DNA from: Panopea generosa | Taxonomy: Eukaryota > Mollusca > Bivalvia > Adapedonta > Hiatellidae | Assembly: GCA_029582155.1 (NCBI GenBank) | Contig: CM055897.1 | Span: forward strand, 19,555,857 to 19,619,856 | Direction: 5' to 3' | Length of the DNA stretch: 64,000 nt | Shown: piece after piece, positions 19,341-31,045 of the stretch | Layout of the letters: each line of letters opens with the position of its first letter | How positions within the stretch are numbered: position 1 is the stretch's first letter | Notes under the pieces: model-generated | The model's database searches: none | What the model was told of the DNA's origin: nothing | The model's input: the letters and a program-made list of their open reading frames with translations, nothing else | Program-made: the position numbers and the translations under genes

Positions 19341-22300
19341 CTGTAATACAAAAAGTAACACGATACATGTATGTTGTGTTAAGTATTATATACATGTATA
19401 TACAAACGACAACACATACCAGAAACATATAAACAGAGATAGGTAACTGCAGGTATGTGTCTAAATTTCAGGTGGCATTTAGCGTTTTTCAAATTTTTCG
19501 TCCTGAATCAATCGACGGATAATGTTTGTGATTTTGGTAGCAAAATATAACCACTATATAGTCCTTCTGCAAGAGACTGACAAACTTTCTCACATAAGTG
19601 TTTTGGGCCGGGAAATATATATCGCAATGCAGAGACTTGCAAGCTGTTTAATTACTTGTGTAGTCCATATTGATATGTATCTAGAATATGTAAACAGTTA
19701 CTTTAATGATAACACTGTAGATCATAAGGGTTAATCTTTTTTTATGGTTGTGTTACAAGTCTGCATAGTGTCTAAATGCATCTATTGCATTCCTATTCCT
19801 TTTCCAGTCTTTTCATTTTGTATTTATCATGTGTTATGCAATTTCTTCAATTATTTGTAATATTTTATGGGAAGGGCCGTAACTAATGTTGTGAGAACTT
19901 GTGGCCCAACCCCATTGCTGCAATCATAAATGCAATAAAATATGATTTAACTACTTGTGTAATTTAGTCACTGGTGTGTATTAAAGGTATATATTGTGGT
20001 ACATGGACTTGCCTGATTTATATCTCAATTGGGTACGAGGACTGGGGGACAAAAACGGGCGAGTCTATATACCGGGGTAAGAAAAAGGACAGCAATCCAT
20101 ACACTACATTGGAAAAAACGTTTGGTTTGATTGAATATTTAGCGTCGTTTTTATGGGCTAACATACCATCAGTAAACTTAACCTCCTTTTCCTCGGATCC
20201 GGGAAGTTTAACCAGTGCTCAAACACACCCATTTTCACAAGTAACTGCTAATTTTCCACTTGAATCAGCGGTGAGGGACGAATGACAATGAGATGCAATG
20301 TCGTATATGAATCATCGCGAAGAATGTGGCCAGATGGGGATTCCGAATTCATGACACCGTGGATTGATATTCAGACGCGCTACCGAGTGAGCTAACCGGA
20401 CCCGGCCTCAATGTTCGGGCATTTTTGCTTCGCCAGAATGTAGGCAGCCGAGCGTTGTTACTGTGTTACCATTGAATCTGCGTTTTAGTTTTGTTGTAGA
20501 TAACTATAACGTTTCATGTATACTATTAAGTCAATAAATAAATAATTCATACCCCGCAGTAACAAAATCAAATGCACTTCTCTTTTTTTCAATAACTCGA
20601 TTTAATGATATCCGAATAAATCGTATCGATTGATGATATCTTGAATTTTTTATATGAGGCCCTCCCAGAGGTTTTGGGATCTGGTGAACATGGCCAATTA
20701 TGTTTTGGGATCTGGGGAACATTGGTCATTACTTTCAGGGATCAAAGGCCTAATTTTAGAGATCTGGGGCAAGTAATTTTTGTGATCTAGGAAACAAAGG
20801 CCATTACTTTAAATCCAGGGAACAGGGGCCCCCTGGGAGAGCCTCATATATGTCTCTGTATTAGTCCTCGACACAATGTTATATATGAAAATTTAGAGTC
20901 CATGATTGATGTCATGCCATTGAATTAATGACATCCGTAAATAAACACACGCATACTAATTGTTGTGTAAGGGTTGTCATTCTTCTTTATAAAATAAAAT
21001 GAACGTTAATTGGACGAAAACTCAAACTCGCCTTGGCCAATGACAATGACGAATGACTATCCCTTTACGGAAGAATTGAAATTTCAGACTCCTTGTACTA
21101 TTTCTGGTTACTATATTTAGAACGCATATTATCAATTTGATTAATTTCCAATTTTAATCGTAAAACGATCATCTGAAATGTCCGATTAATCGATTAAACA
21201 TTACGTCTCCGATTCCCAACACTGCTTCATACCAGTATTATACTGAATGCTCATATCAAAACGAAGTCTCGTACACATTAACCGTGTCAAGGTTTGTTTT
21301 TGATGAAATCCGTATCTTATATCGCACGAATATCGTGTTTTTTGTGACGTTTAGGTTTCGTGTAATTCGTGATGCACGCGTTTCATGCTTTCCCAAAGCG
21401 TCCAAGCGATGGAACTATAAAAAATCGATATTTTTACGCTTTTGAACGACAGCGGCGATTCGGCGTTATTAGGTGTACAAATACATGTATATGGAGCTGA
21501 ACCCGAGTAAAGACACTAAGGTGTACTTTAATACGCTTAATACAATGTCCCTGTCTGTCTTTTATTTGCTCTAGTTTTCTAGTATAATGTTTTCGTAGTG
21601 AAGGAAGACATCAGAATGAATCAAAGTAGAACTGCCGTCCTTCCGCAAGTAACTTTCACGCACTGTATATCTGGCTGGGCTCGAATCCATGACCTTATCA
21701 ATGAAAAGTAAGTGGTCGTCACACGCCGGTACTTTAGACCATTCGGTCACGGACGACCATAGCCGGTATTCACAGAGATTCCCAAGTGATATATTTTTCA
21801 AATTTTGATTTCTCTTATTTTCAAAACTGTATTTGAAGCTTTCACCTGATGTTTTAAGTAATGCTACCAAATAAAAGTTATTTAATAGTACAACAACAAA
21901 ACCTTTAAAACAAATGCAAACAAAACAACATTTTCAATTTAAATCGTATTGAGCTGAATTTAGCTAGACGAGTTCGGCATGACTCGTATAACTGTCTTGG
22001 TCATGCGCTAGATAAGACTCTGAAATATGCAGACCTAAAACTCGGTGCCTTTTAAAACTCGTATACGGTATTGTATCACATCTTAGATATGACATGAAAA
22101 TATATTCAATAAACAATAACTTGCGTTAAGTATATTATATGTATTTTATTCCGGAGATATAATACGCCTGTCTGCAATATGACTGACCATCCTGTGGCAT
22201 TTTTTCGACCGATCATCGGATCAAATATTTAAAAAAAAACAACATGTTTCCTGATAATTACATTTGGAAGACTTAAAGCGTCATAACCAGTATCTGAATA

Positions 22301-25300
22301 TTTTTCTTTTATAAAGAAAGAAACAACTTGTTTTGTGAATGAAAAACATGTTCGTGCATTTTCATGGCCTTCCTTGCATTTATAACGGCTGGTACCTCTC
22401 TTGGACAAGAATAAATTGTGTTTTAAATTATTATTTACTGATCAGTAAATTTGCTGCTCCGCTGACGGAAATTATCTTAAATGTCCGATTCAATTGTGTA
22501 CGCTCGGTAAATTCCGTCATCCTTCAGTATTAGAACAGTGTGATATACATTAAGATATATAGTGTGCATAACATAGACAAATATATTTTTCATTTTGGTT
22601 GGAACATACTATTTTTTACGCCCGCTTTTCGAAGAAAATTGGGGGATATAGATATGGATATCGGTACTGACACGGACGCAACTCCTCCCATATTTTTGAC
22701 TCGATTTATATAAAACTTGCTGTACGGCAAAAATATAGTCTGAACATGTGCTTGTGTTTTGGCGTTTCGATTAAATTAATTTCGATGGAGTTACAGAATA
22801 GAACATATATTTTATTAAACTTAAGCATGACAGTTCATCGTCATACATATATACAAAACAGTACATACGTTGAAATAAGGCGTATATGAATATCGTTTCA
22901 CTAAGTTGATATTTTGTGAGAGTGTTATCTTGGTATTTAGAAACAGTCGTACAAACATTATTTTTAGCATAAGCTCAATACAAATTTAAATCACAATACA
23001 AAGTATTCTACATTAAACTGTTAAACGAGAATTCCCGAGTTTGAAACCCTTAATACAATAAGTTGCAAGTTTGTTTAAAATCGATTTTTTTGTCAATATT
23101 AAGAGGTTTAATAAATTTAAACATGCTTGGATGAGTTAAATAATATTTAGGTATATATAATTTTCTCAGGTCAGTATTACATGTCCTTTTGTTCTTTTAA
23201 CTTTGACTTAACGTCATACTTAAGAAAAACTCCTACTACGGTTTACTTGAATCAAATGAAACTTGCTGTACAGTAAGAACATGGTCTAGACATGTGACAG
23301 TGGTATCAGCGCTCTGAATATATTATGTGGATGGCATAATGGTGCTTTGCTCTTTTAACTTAAATTGACAACACTGCTTTCACCAACAACTCCTACAGTT
23401 TTACGTCGATTCAAATGAAACTTATTTTAAAGCATGAACATTAGCCTGTTGTTTTGGTGTTCCGATTCAATGATTTTTTTATTGAACTATGGCCCTTTGT
23501 TATTTTGACTTATACTTTCTGTATACAAGGAACATGGTCTGAACATGAACCTGTTTTCTTAGCGTCCCTATTCAATTTCTTACTGACTTTGATATTTTTC
23601 ATAAAATTACATTCATTGTAACTTTGCGTTTCTGCCTATACCTATCGAATGAAGTAACATGACATATCAATTTAAATTTTAGCGAGTGATGACTGTTATT
23701 TGTTAAGGGTCAGTTACCTAAAAAAAATCTTTACTTATTGTATAACCTTCGCCTTGATTTTATTTCAAGCCACGCATGTCTACAGCCACACTTTCGTTTT
23801 GTAACATAACTGCAATTGCAATGTACTGTTCCGGTTACCACATCCACAAGCAATGAATTTTTTGCCAGTCCGTGACACTTTTGAGTGAAGGATATAATTT
23901 TACTGAATACCTTGTTGGACATGAGAAGCAGTTTGTTTATGGAACACTGTGGGAAAAATAGTGATACTATTGCAATTAGCAAAAAACGTATCGTCACGGG
24001 ATTTCAACCAGGATTGCCCGAGTCATAATCCACGAATATAACAAGATTGGTCGGATAAATCTAAGTTTAAAATTAACCGCTTTCTCGGGTTTAATCGATG
24101 GTGCCCGGAAATTTCCGAAAGTTTACCGATATAACTGAGATTATATATTTTATATCATTAACTTTATTCCACGGGTCAGGTCTAATTCTAATAATGGCGA
24201 TAATAGCAAGTTTAATTACATGCTGTTGACGATAAACAATGATACATGTCACCAGATATGATCAAGATAGCCACGATCTATGCTAAATATTACAATTATA
24301 TCAGTTTTTTTATAGAATTAAAATGGTAGAACTTACAGGTTATGCCCCTTTAAAACACATGCTCACGGTAGACCATTATTCTACAAGCATTGAGGATATG
24401 TGACATGACGAGTGATTACTGCTCGTCTCTCAAACGTAAATCCCTACTTAAAGTGACATTATTTAAATAAAATGGAAGTTACTTCGTCTGGTAACATTTT
24501 TAACATGTAATAATTTACCTTGATGTGTTCGAAGTCTGTAATCCCCATAGCTGGCAAGACCGAGGCGTCTAGTGCAATCAGATGTCTCCCAGTGACAAGG
24601 TTCTTCTCAAAGCACTCCTTTAAATAGAAGAAACAGTTAATACAAACAACGATTAATATACGTATACACGTTTACAGGTCGCGCAAAGTGGCACTGGAGG
24701 CAAGGGTGTTACTTATATATTAATCATGGAACCATGCTTAAACCTTAAGTAGTTAAGCAGGGCAGTGGTGGCAAGGCGGTGTTGTGGCCACTAACATCAG
24801 AGGTCGCGGGATCGATTCGAGGTCGTAAATGCTAACATCTTGAAAACAACGTCCAGTACTAGTTCTACCGAGTAATCGAGCTCTGGAGCGATTTAAAAAA
24901 AAACTTGGCTTACTTCGTAATCGCGCTGAAATAAATTAGTATACAAAATAAATTTTCAATATATATATTTTACGTAAATCATTTATTCTCAATAACACAT
25001 ACGTTACACTTTTTATAATATATTATTACGAAAAAGCGGAATGTGATGCCATGAAGCATTTAAAGAAGTTATGCCCCTTTCCAAACAAGCTTGCGTAAAC
25101 CTGCTTCCGTCATAGTTATTTACACATTTTGTTCCGTAAGCACGGTATTTTGTTTGGAAGAACTATGCAATTAGATGGGATCGTCCTATTTCAATATTCA
25201 TTTTGACATCTTCAGCGTATCTCTCGCAACAGTGCGTATGAACGCCGTCAGAAATGACAAACCTGTTGCAATACTTGTTTCTCAAAATCAAAAGATTTGG

Positions 25301-26136
25301 TTCAACTCCCAGCGGTAGAGGCGATGTGCCGTGTTTTATTTACTGTACGCAATCTGAGTTACATTCGGCAACTTCTTGTAAGTTGTAGCACCCATCGTAT
25401 GGAAATCGTGATACTTCTCGGACGAAGTTCTATGTACAAGGAGAACAGCTTGTATCTTGTTAAAATATATGTGATTGCATCGTGAAGATATGATTTTCAG
25501 CGTATTTAGTTGTGTTTTATTTTTAATTTCGACAAAACAGGAAATCACCTGTCTCTATTACATTTTCTGTTAAAATTAGATTATTCCAATGGAAAACTTA
25601 CATCCTTTTCATATTAATTTATAAAACTCTTTTAACACTCCGCATCTTCATTGTGGAGTATACTGTTAAAATAAATTATGCACGTTTTCCTGTATTTCGA
25701 TGCACAGGAGTACGGCGCCTAGCAAATGCCTCCTCAACCCCGACCCGCCCCCACCTCAAATAATAAAAAATAAATACCAGAAAAAATCTGTATTTGCCTA
25801 ACAATTTAAAAAAAATAGACATTTTATTCGTTAAAAATGTTTATACATGTATATATACATTTTTTTTTTAGTTGTTGGGCAGAGAGTTTTTCGGTGTTAT
25901 TTTATTATTTAAGGGAAGTTTTTTTTTTTTTTTTTTTTTCAATTGTTGTGCAGTGAGGTGAGAGCGTATATGCTAGGCGCCGTTACATTGTGTTCCTATA
26001 CAAAGTGGAGTGTCGACGGCAACATATTTAATTTATTATAAATTTAATTTCATTATACAAAAAATTATGATCTTGAAATGGGGTCGGGCCAAAAGTTCAG
26101 AAAACAGTACAATCGACCAATCTCCTACATCTTAAA

Positions 26137-26204
<68 letters not shown>

Positions 26205-26470
26205 ACATTTGATAATAGTCAGTTACATCCATTGTGCCACCCGACACATTGTGAAGTGTGTACATGCGCATATAACAATGTATATACAAACTATTGTGTG
26301 CATGTACCTACTTTATATTTCGAGTAACCAATTTGCTCAATCCATTCTGCCATCTGGGGTGTGTCCCAATAAATACACATTGGTACTCCTAAACTCTCGT
26401 CCACCGCCATCACTCGTCTTAACGCCTTGTTCAAAGGCACGGGTGGCTGAATTGACGCCCCGTTATCCAT
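19134..26470 (-). CDS. Small SAM-domain protein, SAMD15-like (3 coding exons, 154 aa)
   Basis: Join of complement 26470-26312, 24617-24519 and 19340-19134: 53 + 33 + 68 codons, both introns phase 0, all GT/AG. The protein starts MDNGASIQPPVPLNK. A SAM domain then runs from about residue 34 to 98: YWDTPQMAEWIEQIGYSKYK, ECFEKNLVTGRHLIALD, LPAMGITDFEHIK, DITAQIRGLLG. The basic tail is MIAYLDQKRRTGRR and WFKKDKSDN. SAM domains are helical bundles for protein-protein or polymer contacts. G-R-x-L-I, L-P-x-M-G-I-T-x-F-x-H and Y-L-D-Q-K-x-R-T-G resemble, from memory, the C-terminal SAM region of SAMD15, but human SAMD15 is several hundred residues longer. An in-frame TGA three codons before the ATG fixes the start unless 5' exons exist. 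No catalytic domain is seen. The gene is convergent with TDP1. Confidence 0.85.
20105..20412 (-). mobile_element. tRNA-derived SINE, family B, minus orientation
   Basis: On the minus strand the tRNA-like head ends near 20410 ('gttagctcactcggtagcgc'), then 'attgtcattcgtccctcacc' and the 3' end 'gctaaatattcaatcaaacc'. This is the most complete minus copy. It lies in the intron or region between SAM-gene exons 24519 and 19340. Confidence 0.8.
20651..20850. mobile_element. 200-bp MITE-like element with 17-bp terminal inverted repeats
   Basis: 'tatatgaggccctccca' at 20651-20667 pairs with 'tgggagagcctcatata' at 20834-20850 (16 of 17). The interior repeats 'gggatctggggaaca' about four times at 35-45-bp spacing. 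No ORF. It is intronic in the SAM-domain gene. Confidence 0.6.
21575..21770 (-). mobile_element. tRNA-derived SINE, family A, minus orientation
   Basis: The reverse complement reads 'gtccgtgaccgaatggtcta', then B-box 'atggattcgagcccagccag' and 'agttacttgcggaaggacgg', as in family A at 2605 and 15245. Confidence 0.72.
22615..23600 (+). repeat. Dispersed repeat with repeated 'gaaacttgctgta' modules
   Basis: It starts 'cgcccgcttttcgaagaaaa', 'ttgggggatatagatatgga'. Modules such as 'actcctac', 'aaatgaaacttgctgtac', 'aacatggtctgaacatg' and 'ggtgttccgattcaat' recur near 22690, 23230, 23390 and 23520. It resembles, from memory, a dispersed repeat frequent in bivalves. Non-coding, diverged. Confidence 0.5.
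23731..23997 (-). other. Unassigned 88-codon ORF, cysteine-rich, possible signal peptide
   Basis: On the minus strand the ORF begins MTIRFLLIAIVSLFFPQCS, hydrophobic like a signal sequence, and ends with HCNCSYVTKRKCGCRHAW and a basic tail. Seven cysteines cluster mainly in the last third. I recognise no family. It lies inside an intron of the SAM-domain gene on the same strand and shows no splice or polyadenylation support, so chance is quite possible. Confidence 0.2.
24519..24617 (-). CDS. SAM-domain gene, second coding exon
   Basis: The acceptor is 'tttaaag' on the minus strand and the donor is GTAAAT after 24519. Exactly 33 codons: ECFEKNLVTGRHLIALD, then ASVLPAMGITDFEHIK. It carries the central SAM helices and the conserved L-P-x-M-G-I-T loop. 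It has no flanking stop-free stretch, so it would be missed by ORF length alone. Confidence 0.88.
24735..24905 (+). mobile_element. tRNA-like SINE, different family
   Basis: 'cagtggtggcaaggcggtgt' resembles an A-box region and 'gtcgcgggatcgattcgagg' a B-box. 'aacaacgtccagtactagtt', 'ctaccgagtaatcgagctct' and an A-run follow. Single copy in this window. Confidence 0.5.
25712..25983. mobile_element. 272-bp MITE-like element with perfect 13-bp inverted ends
   Basis: 'acggcgcctagca' (25712-25724) and its exact complement 'tgctaggcgccgt' (25971-25983) flank an AT-rich, ORF-free interior with T-runs. It lies in the first intron of the SAM-domain gene. Confidence 0.6.
26139..26202. repeat. (GA)n microsatellite
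   Basis: About 31 uninterrupted GA dinucleotides, about 110 bp from the SAM-gene first-exon donor, within the intron. Confidence 0.98.
26312..26470 (-). CDS. SAM-domain gene, first coding exon
   Basis: The ATG is at 26470-26468 and the donor GTAGGT follows 26312. It encodes 53 residues, ending EWIEQIGYSKYK, the first helix of the SAM fold. An in-frame TGA lies just upstream of the ATG, so this is the likely initiator. Local base use (MDNGASIQPPVP) is richer in GC than the surroundings. Confidence 0.82.
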
Positions 26471-26632
26471 GCTGGATCAATGATCAGGGACGCGATAGCT
26501 TACTATCCTTACAATTAATGCGTTAAATAAATAAATGTCCTCAATCCGATTTCCTTTTGAAATGTTTAAATTTCGTTGCACCTTGACTTCTGGCGTTTGG
26601 ACTCAAGATGAAAACAAACGAAATGAACAATT

Positions 26633-26663
26633 GTTGCCAAGACGTCATACGTGCCAAGGTAAC
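26633..26663 (-). promoter_or_regulatory. RFX X-box-like and CRE-like sites upstream of SAM-domain gene
   Basis: About 165-195 bp upstream of the minus-strand ATG there is GTTGCC at 26633-26638, GACGTCAT at 26641-26648, and CGTGCC-AA-GGTAAC at 26650-26663. The last has a perfect right X-box half (RGYAAC) and a 4/6 left half. A TGACGTAA follows near 26671. X-boxes bind RFX factors and CREs bind CREB/ATF/CREM. Function here is inference from position. Confidence 0.35.
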
Positions 26664-26709
26664 GGCGTATGTGACGTAATGCAACGTAGGCAAAATATAT
26701 ACAACGCGT

Positions 26710-27080
26710 GCAGTGGTTGTCAAAATAAACGTGTGCATGCACTGTCAAAACAAATACAATGTACGACTACAAAAATAAGTACACCGTATCTAGCCACTCC
26801 CAAAATAAGTACAAATATAAAGTATGTACTATAAGCTACTAACAAAATTAGTAAAACATGTTGCAGACTCTAACAAAATAGATATACAATGTACAGCCGC
26901 TAACAAAATATATACACAGTGTACAGCCGCTAACAAAATATATACACAGTGTACATCCGCTTACAAAATATATACACAATGTACATCCGCTAACAAAATA
27001 TATACACAGTATACAGCCGCTAACAAAATATATACACAGTGTACAGCCACTAACAAAATATATACACAAAGTAAGGTAAA
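26710..27080. repeat. 30-bp minisatellite, block 1
   Basis: Unit 'gctaacaaaatatatacaca' plus 'gtgtacagcc', about 12 copies, the left ones diverged. A period of 3 x 10 leaves frames open on both strands (for example 26824-27099 + and 26848-27084 -). It begins about 240 bp upstream of the SAM-gene ATG. Confidence 0.92.
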
Positions 27081-27084
27081 CCAC

Positions 27085-27845
27085 ATTAAAGTACGATAAA
27101 GTACGCTAGACTAGCTAATTCGGGTGCGGCTCGCCCACGGAGAGGTAGTGGTAAGTATGACTACGTTTGAGTAAGGTAGACTACGGTAGCCTCTACGCTA
27201 GACTACGCTAAATTACGTCCAACTACGGTATATTAAGCAACATCCAACGGAGTATAACAGCCAGCCCGCGGCGTGGTACGGCCATTGTGCGCTTGTTTTT
27301 CAATTAGAGCATGATATCTCACATATTTCTGTGAAATTGTGTCTACATTTGTGGTTGAAACCTGCCTGGACCAAGGGATTCTAAGAAGTCCATGAAGAGT
27401 GCTGCTGCTGGTGCTCAACGTGAACAAGCTGATGGCTCACTGCTGACTCAAAGTGAGGTGGTATGTAGCGAGGTGGTACGTAGCATGACGTAGCATAGAC
27501 CTTACTTGAACGTACTTACCAACTCCCGGCCGTGAAACTGGTCAGATAATGGTTTTGTGTGGGGTAAAGTATGTTAGAGTACGCTAGAGTACGCTTCAGT
27601 ACGCTATGAGGTTCGTTAGACTACGTTAGACTACGCTTCACTACGTTAGCATCACGGATGCAAATTTTGCCTCTAACGTACCGCTCTTTTGAACATGTCC
27701 AAAAATTAAATCGACAATCATGGCTTACCATAGTTAATACTTCGGAGCATCACGGACAACTACGGTTCGGTACGGATGCCGGTACGTTCAACTACGTTCA
27801 ACTACGTTAGCCTCCACTACGTTCAACTACGTCCACTAACGATTA
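27085..27845. repeat. Degenerate 10-11-bp 'ctacgtta' repeats flanking a short unique piece
   Basis: The runs 'gactacgttagactacg', 'gtacgctagagtacgcttc' and 'gttcaactacgttcaacta' recur at 27090-27235, 27460-27660 and 27770-27845. About 27240-27540 is non-repetitive, with no recognised gene. This separates the two 30-bp blocks. Confidence 0.6.
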
Positions 27846-27854
27846 TGTGACCAC

Positions 27855-30410
27855 ATCTTTAACAGCCACTACCAAATACGCACACTGCATGCCGCTGCTA
27901 ACAAAATCCGGCAGTACACTGTATGCAACCGCTAACAAAATAAGTACACAGTGTGCAGCCGCTACCAAATACGCACACTGCATGCCGTCGCTAACAAAAT
28001 TAGTACACTGTATGCAGACGCTAACAAATACGCACACCGCATTCTGCCGCTAACAAAATAAGTACACTGTCTGCAGCCGGTATCAAAATAAGTACACTGT
28101 ATGCAGCCGCTAACAAATACGCACACTGCATGCCGCCGTTAACAAAATAAGTACACTGTATGCAGCCGCTAACAAAACAAGTACACTGTATGCCGCCGCT
28201 ACCAAAATAAGTACACTGTATACAGCCGCTGACAAAACAAATGCACTGTATGTGGCTATAACAAAATAAGTACATAGTGTGCAGCCGCTACCAAACAAGC
28301 ACACTGCATGACGCCGCTAACAAAATAACTACACTGTATGCTGCTGCTAACAAAGTAAGTACACAATGTGTAGTCGTCACCAAAATAAGAACACTGTATG
28401 TAGCCGCTAACAAAATAAGAACACTGTATGCAACCACTGGCAAAATAAGTACACTGTATGCGTCCGCTAAAAAATAAGTACACTGTATGCGTCCGCTAAC
28501 AAAACGTACACTGCATATGGCAGCTACCAAAATAAGTACACTGCATTTGGCCGCTAACAAAATAAGTACACAGTATGCAGACACTGACAAAGAAGTATAT
28601 CATGTGCAGCCACTACCAAATACACAAACTGCATGATGCCGCTTACAAAATAAGTACACTGTATGCAGCCACTTACAAAATAAGTTCACAATGTGCAACC
28701 GCTTCCAAATACGGACACTGCATGCCGCCACTAACAAAATAAGTACACTGTATGTTGCCACTGTATGTAGCTGCTAACAAAATAAGTACACTGTATGCGA
28801 CCGCTAACAAATAAGTATACCGTGTGCCACCGCTTCCAAATACCCACACTGCATGCCGCCGCTAACAAAATAAGTACACTGTATGTTGCCACTGTATGTA
28901 GCTGCTAACAAAATAAGTACACTGTATGTAGCGGCTAAGAAAATAAGTACACTGTATTCAGTTGTTTACAAAATAAGTACACTGTTTGCGACCGCTAAAA
29001 AATAAGTACACTGTCTGCAGCTGCTAACAAAATAAGTGCACTGCATATGGCCGCTTCCAAAATAAGTGCACTGCATATGGCCGCTAACAAAATAAGTGCA
29101 CTGCATATGGCCGCTAACAAAATATGTACACTGCATATGGCCGCTTCCAAAATAAGTGCACTGCATGTGTCCGCTAACAAAATAAGTGCACTGCATATGG
29201 CCGCTTCCAAAATAAGTGCACTGCATATGGCCGCTAACAAAATAAGTACACTGCATTCAGCCGCTGATAAAATATGTACACTGTATGCAGCAGCTACCAA
29301 AATAGTACACTGCATGACGCCGCTAACAAAATAAGTACACTGTATTCAGTTGCTTAGAAAATAACTACACTGTTTGCGACCGCTAAAAAATAAGTACACT
29401 GTCTGCAGCCGCCAACATAATAAGTGCACTGCATATGGCCTTTTCCAAAATAAGTGCACTGCTTATGGCCGCTAACAAAATAAGTACACTGCATTCGGCC
29501 GCTGATAAAATATGTACACTGTATGCAGCCGCTACCAAAATAGTACACTGCATGACGCCGCTGACGAGATAAGTACACTGCATGCAGCTTCTAACAAAAT
29601 AAATACACTGCATTTGGCCTTTGACATAATAAGTACACTGTATGCAGCCGCTACAACAGAAGTACACTGCATGCGGATGCTAACAAAATAAGTACACCGT
29701 ATACAGCCGCTGACAAAATAAGTACACTCTATGCAGCCGCTATGAAATAAGTACACTCTATGCAGCCGCTACTATCAAATTAGTACACTGTATTCGGCCG
29801 CTAACAAAATAAGTACACTGTATGCAACCGCTGACACAATAAGTACACTGCATTCGACCGCTGACATAATAAGTACACTGTATGCAGCCGCTACCAACGA
29901 AGCACACTGCATTCGACAGCTAACAAAATAAGTACACTTTATGCACCCGCTCACAAAATAAGTATACTGTATGCAGCCGCTACCAAAGAAGTACACTGCA
30001 TACGGCCGCTACCAAAATAAGTGCATTGCATTCGGCCTCAAACAAAATAAGTACACTGTATGTAGCCGCTGCCAAATAAGTATACTGTATGCAGCCGCTG
30101 ACCAAAATAAGTATACTGTATGCAGCCGCTACCAAAATAAGTATACTGTATGCAGCCGCTACTAAAATAAGTACACTGTATGCAGCTGCTAACAAAATAA
30201 GTACAAAGTACAAACTACTAACCTTACATCGTTTGTTTGCAACTACCGAAATAAATAAATATGCAACGTATGAAGTATTATTAGCCACTACCAAACACCT
30301 GTGAAACAAATACCAAAATTAATGCACTGTGTGTTTCTGCCAACAAATTAAGTACAACATATGTAGCCACTACAAAAAGTAGATAATATGTAACGCGGTC
30401 GCAATAAATA
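27855..30410. repeat. 30-bp minisatellite, block 2, ~84 copies
   Basis: Unit 'cgctaacaaaataagtacac' plus 'tgtatgcagc', with variants ('taccaaa', 'cttccaaa', 'catatggc') that form runs, for example 'ctgcatatggccgc' at 29040-29250. Variation is mostly substitutions and small indels. All ORFs here, on both strands, are repeat translations. Confidence 0.95.
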
Positions 30411-31045
30411 AATAAAAAACAAACAAACAGTCTGCAAAATCCACAGCCAAAATAACGCAAATTTCAATTTAAACCATCACAGAGATACAAATGCGATGTT
30501 GTATTAACATTTGTAATCTATGGCCTAAAGAGTAGAATGGCCAATGCTTCCATAACTCTCAGAACTCGATCTGAGTGTATGACATTTTCATTTTGATGAA
30601 AGGTTCTGTTTATTGAGATGGGTAAAAATCAGCCATTCCGTTCGTCATTATTGTCCATGTTCAAAAGGGATGGGAGTCACGCTGTGATTTAGTTAAAACA
30701 AAAAAATATATATATTTTACTAACTAATAAATTGAGCAACTTAAATACAGAAGACATTCATTTGAACTCAATAAATATTTATATGAGCGCACATTCAATA
30801 ACCTAGGCGCTGGGGAGAGTGATTCTCTCAACTGACTGATTCAGTAATGTGTGACCTTGTGACCTTTTGTTGTAAGTGGGCGGAGGCTTCTGGCTGGCTG
30901 AGTGGACATAAATGTTAAACAATTCCTAATTGTCTTACACGTGTTGATTATGTACATATATATTCAACCATCTATATCAAAAATTTCGATTTCACTCCCC
31001 CTGTACATGTATGCCTGTCTCTCCGTGGTTGTATCGTATTCTCTG
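30411..31045. other. Short unique spacer between two satellite families
   Basis: Non-repetitive AT-rich DNA between the 30-bp and 'ggttgtat' arrays. No exon, TIR or tRNA-like box was recognised. Confidence 0.55.

Noticed and set aside
27843..30309. Many cysteine-rich ORFs on both strands as a peptide family
   Set aside because: They are readings of a 30-bp tandem unit (10-residue period), open on both strands.
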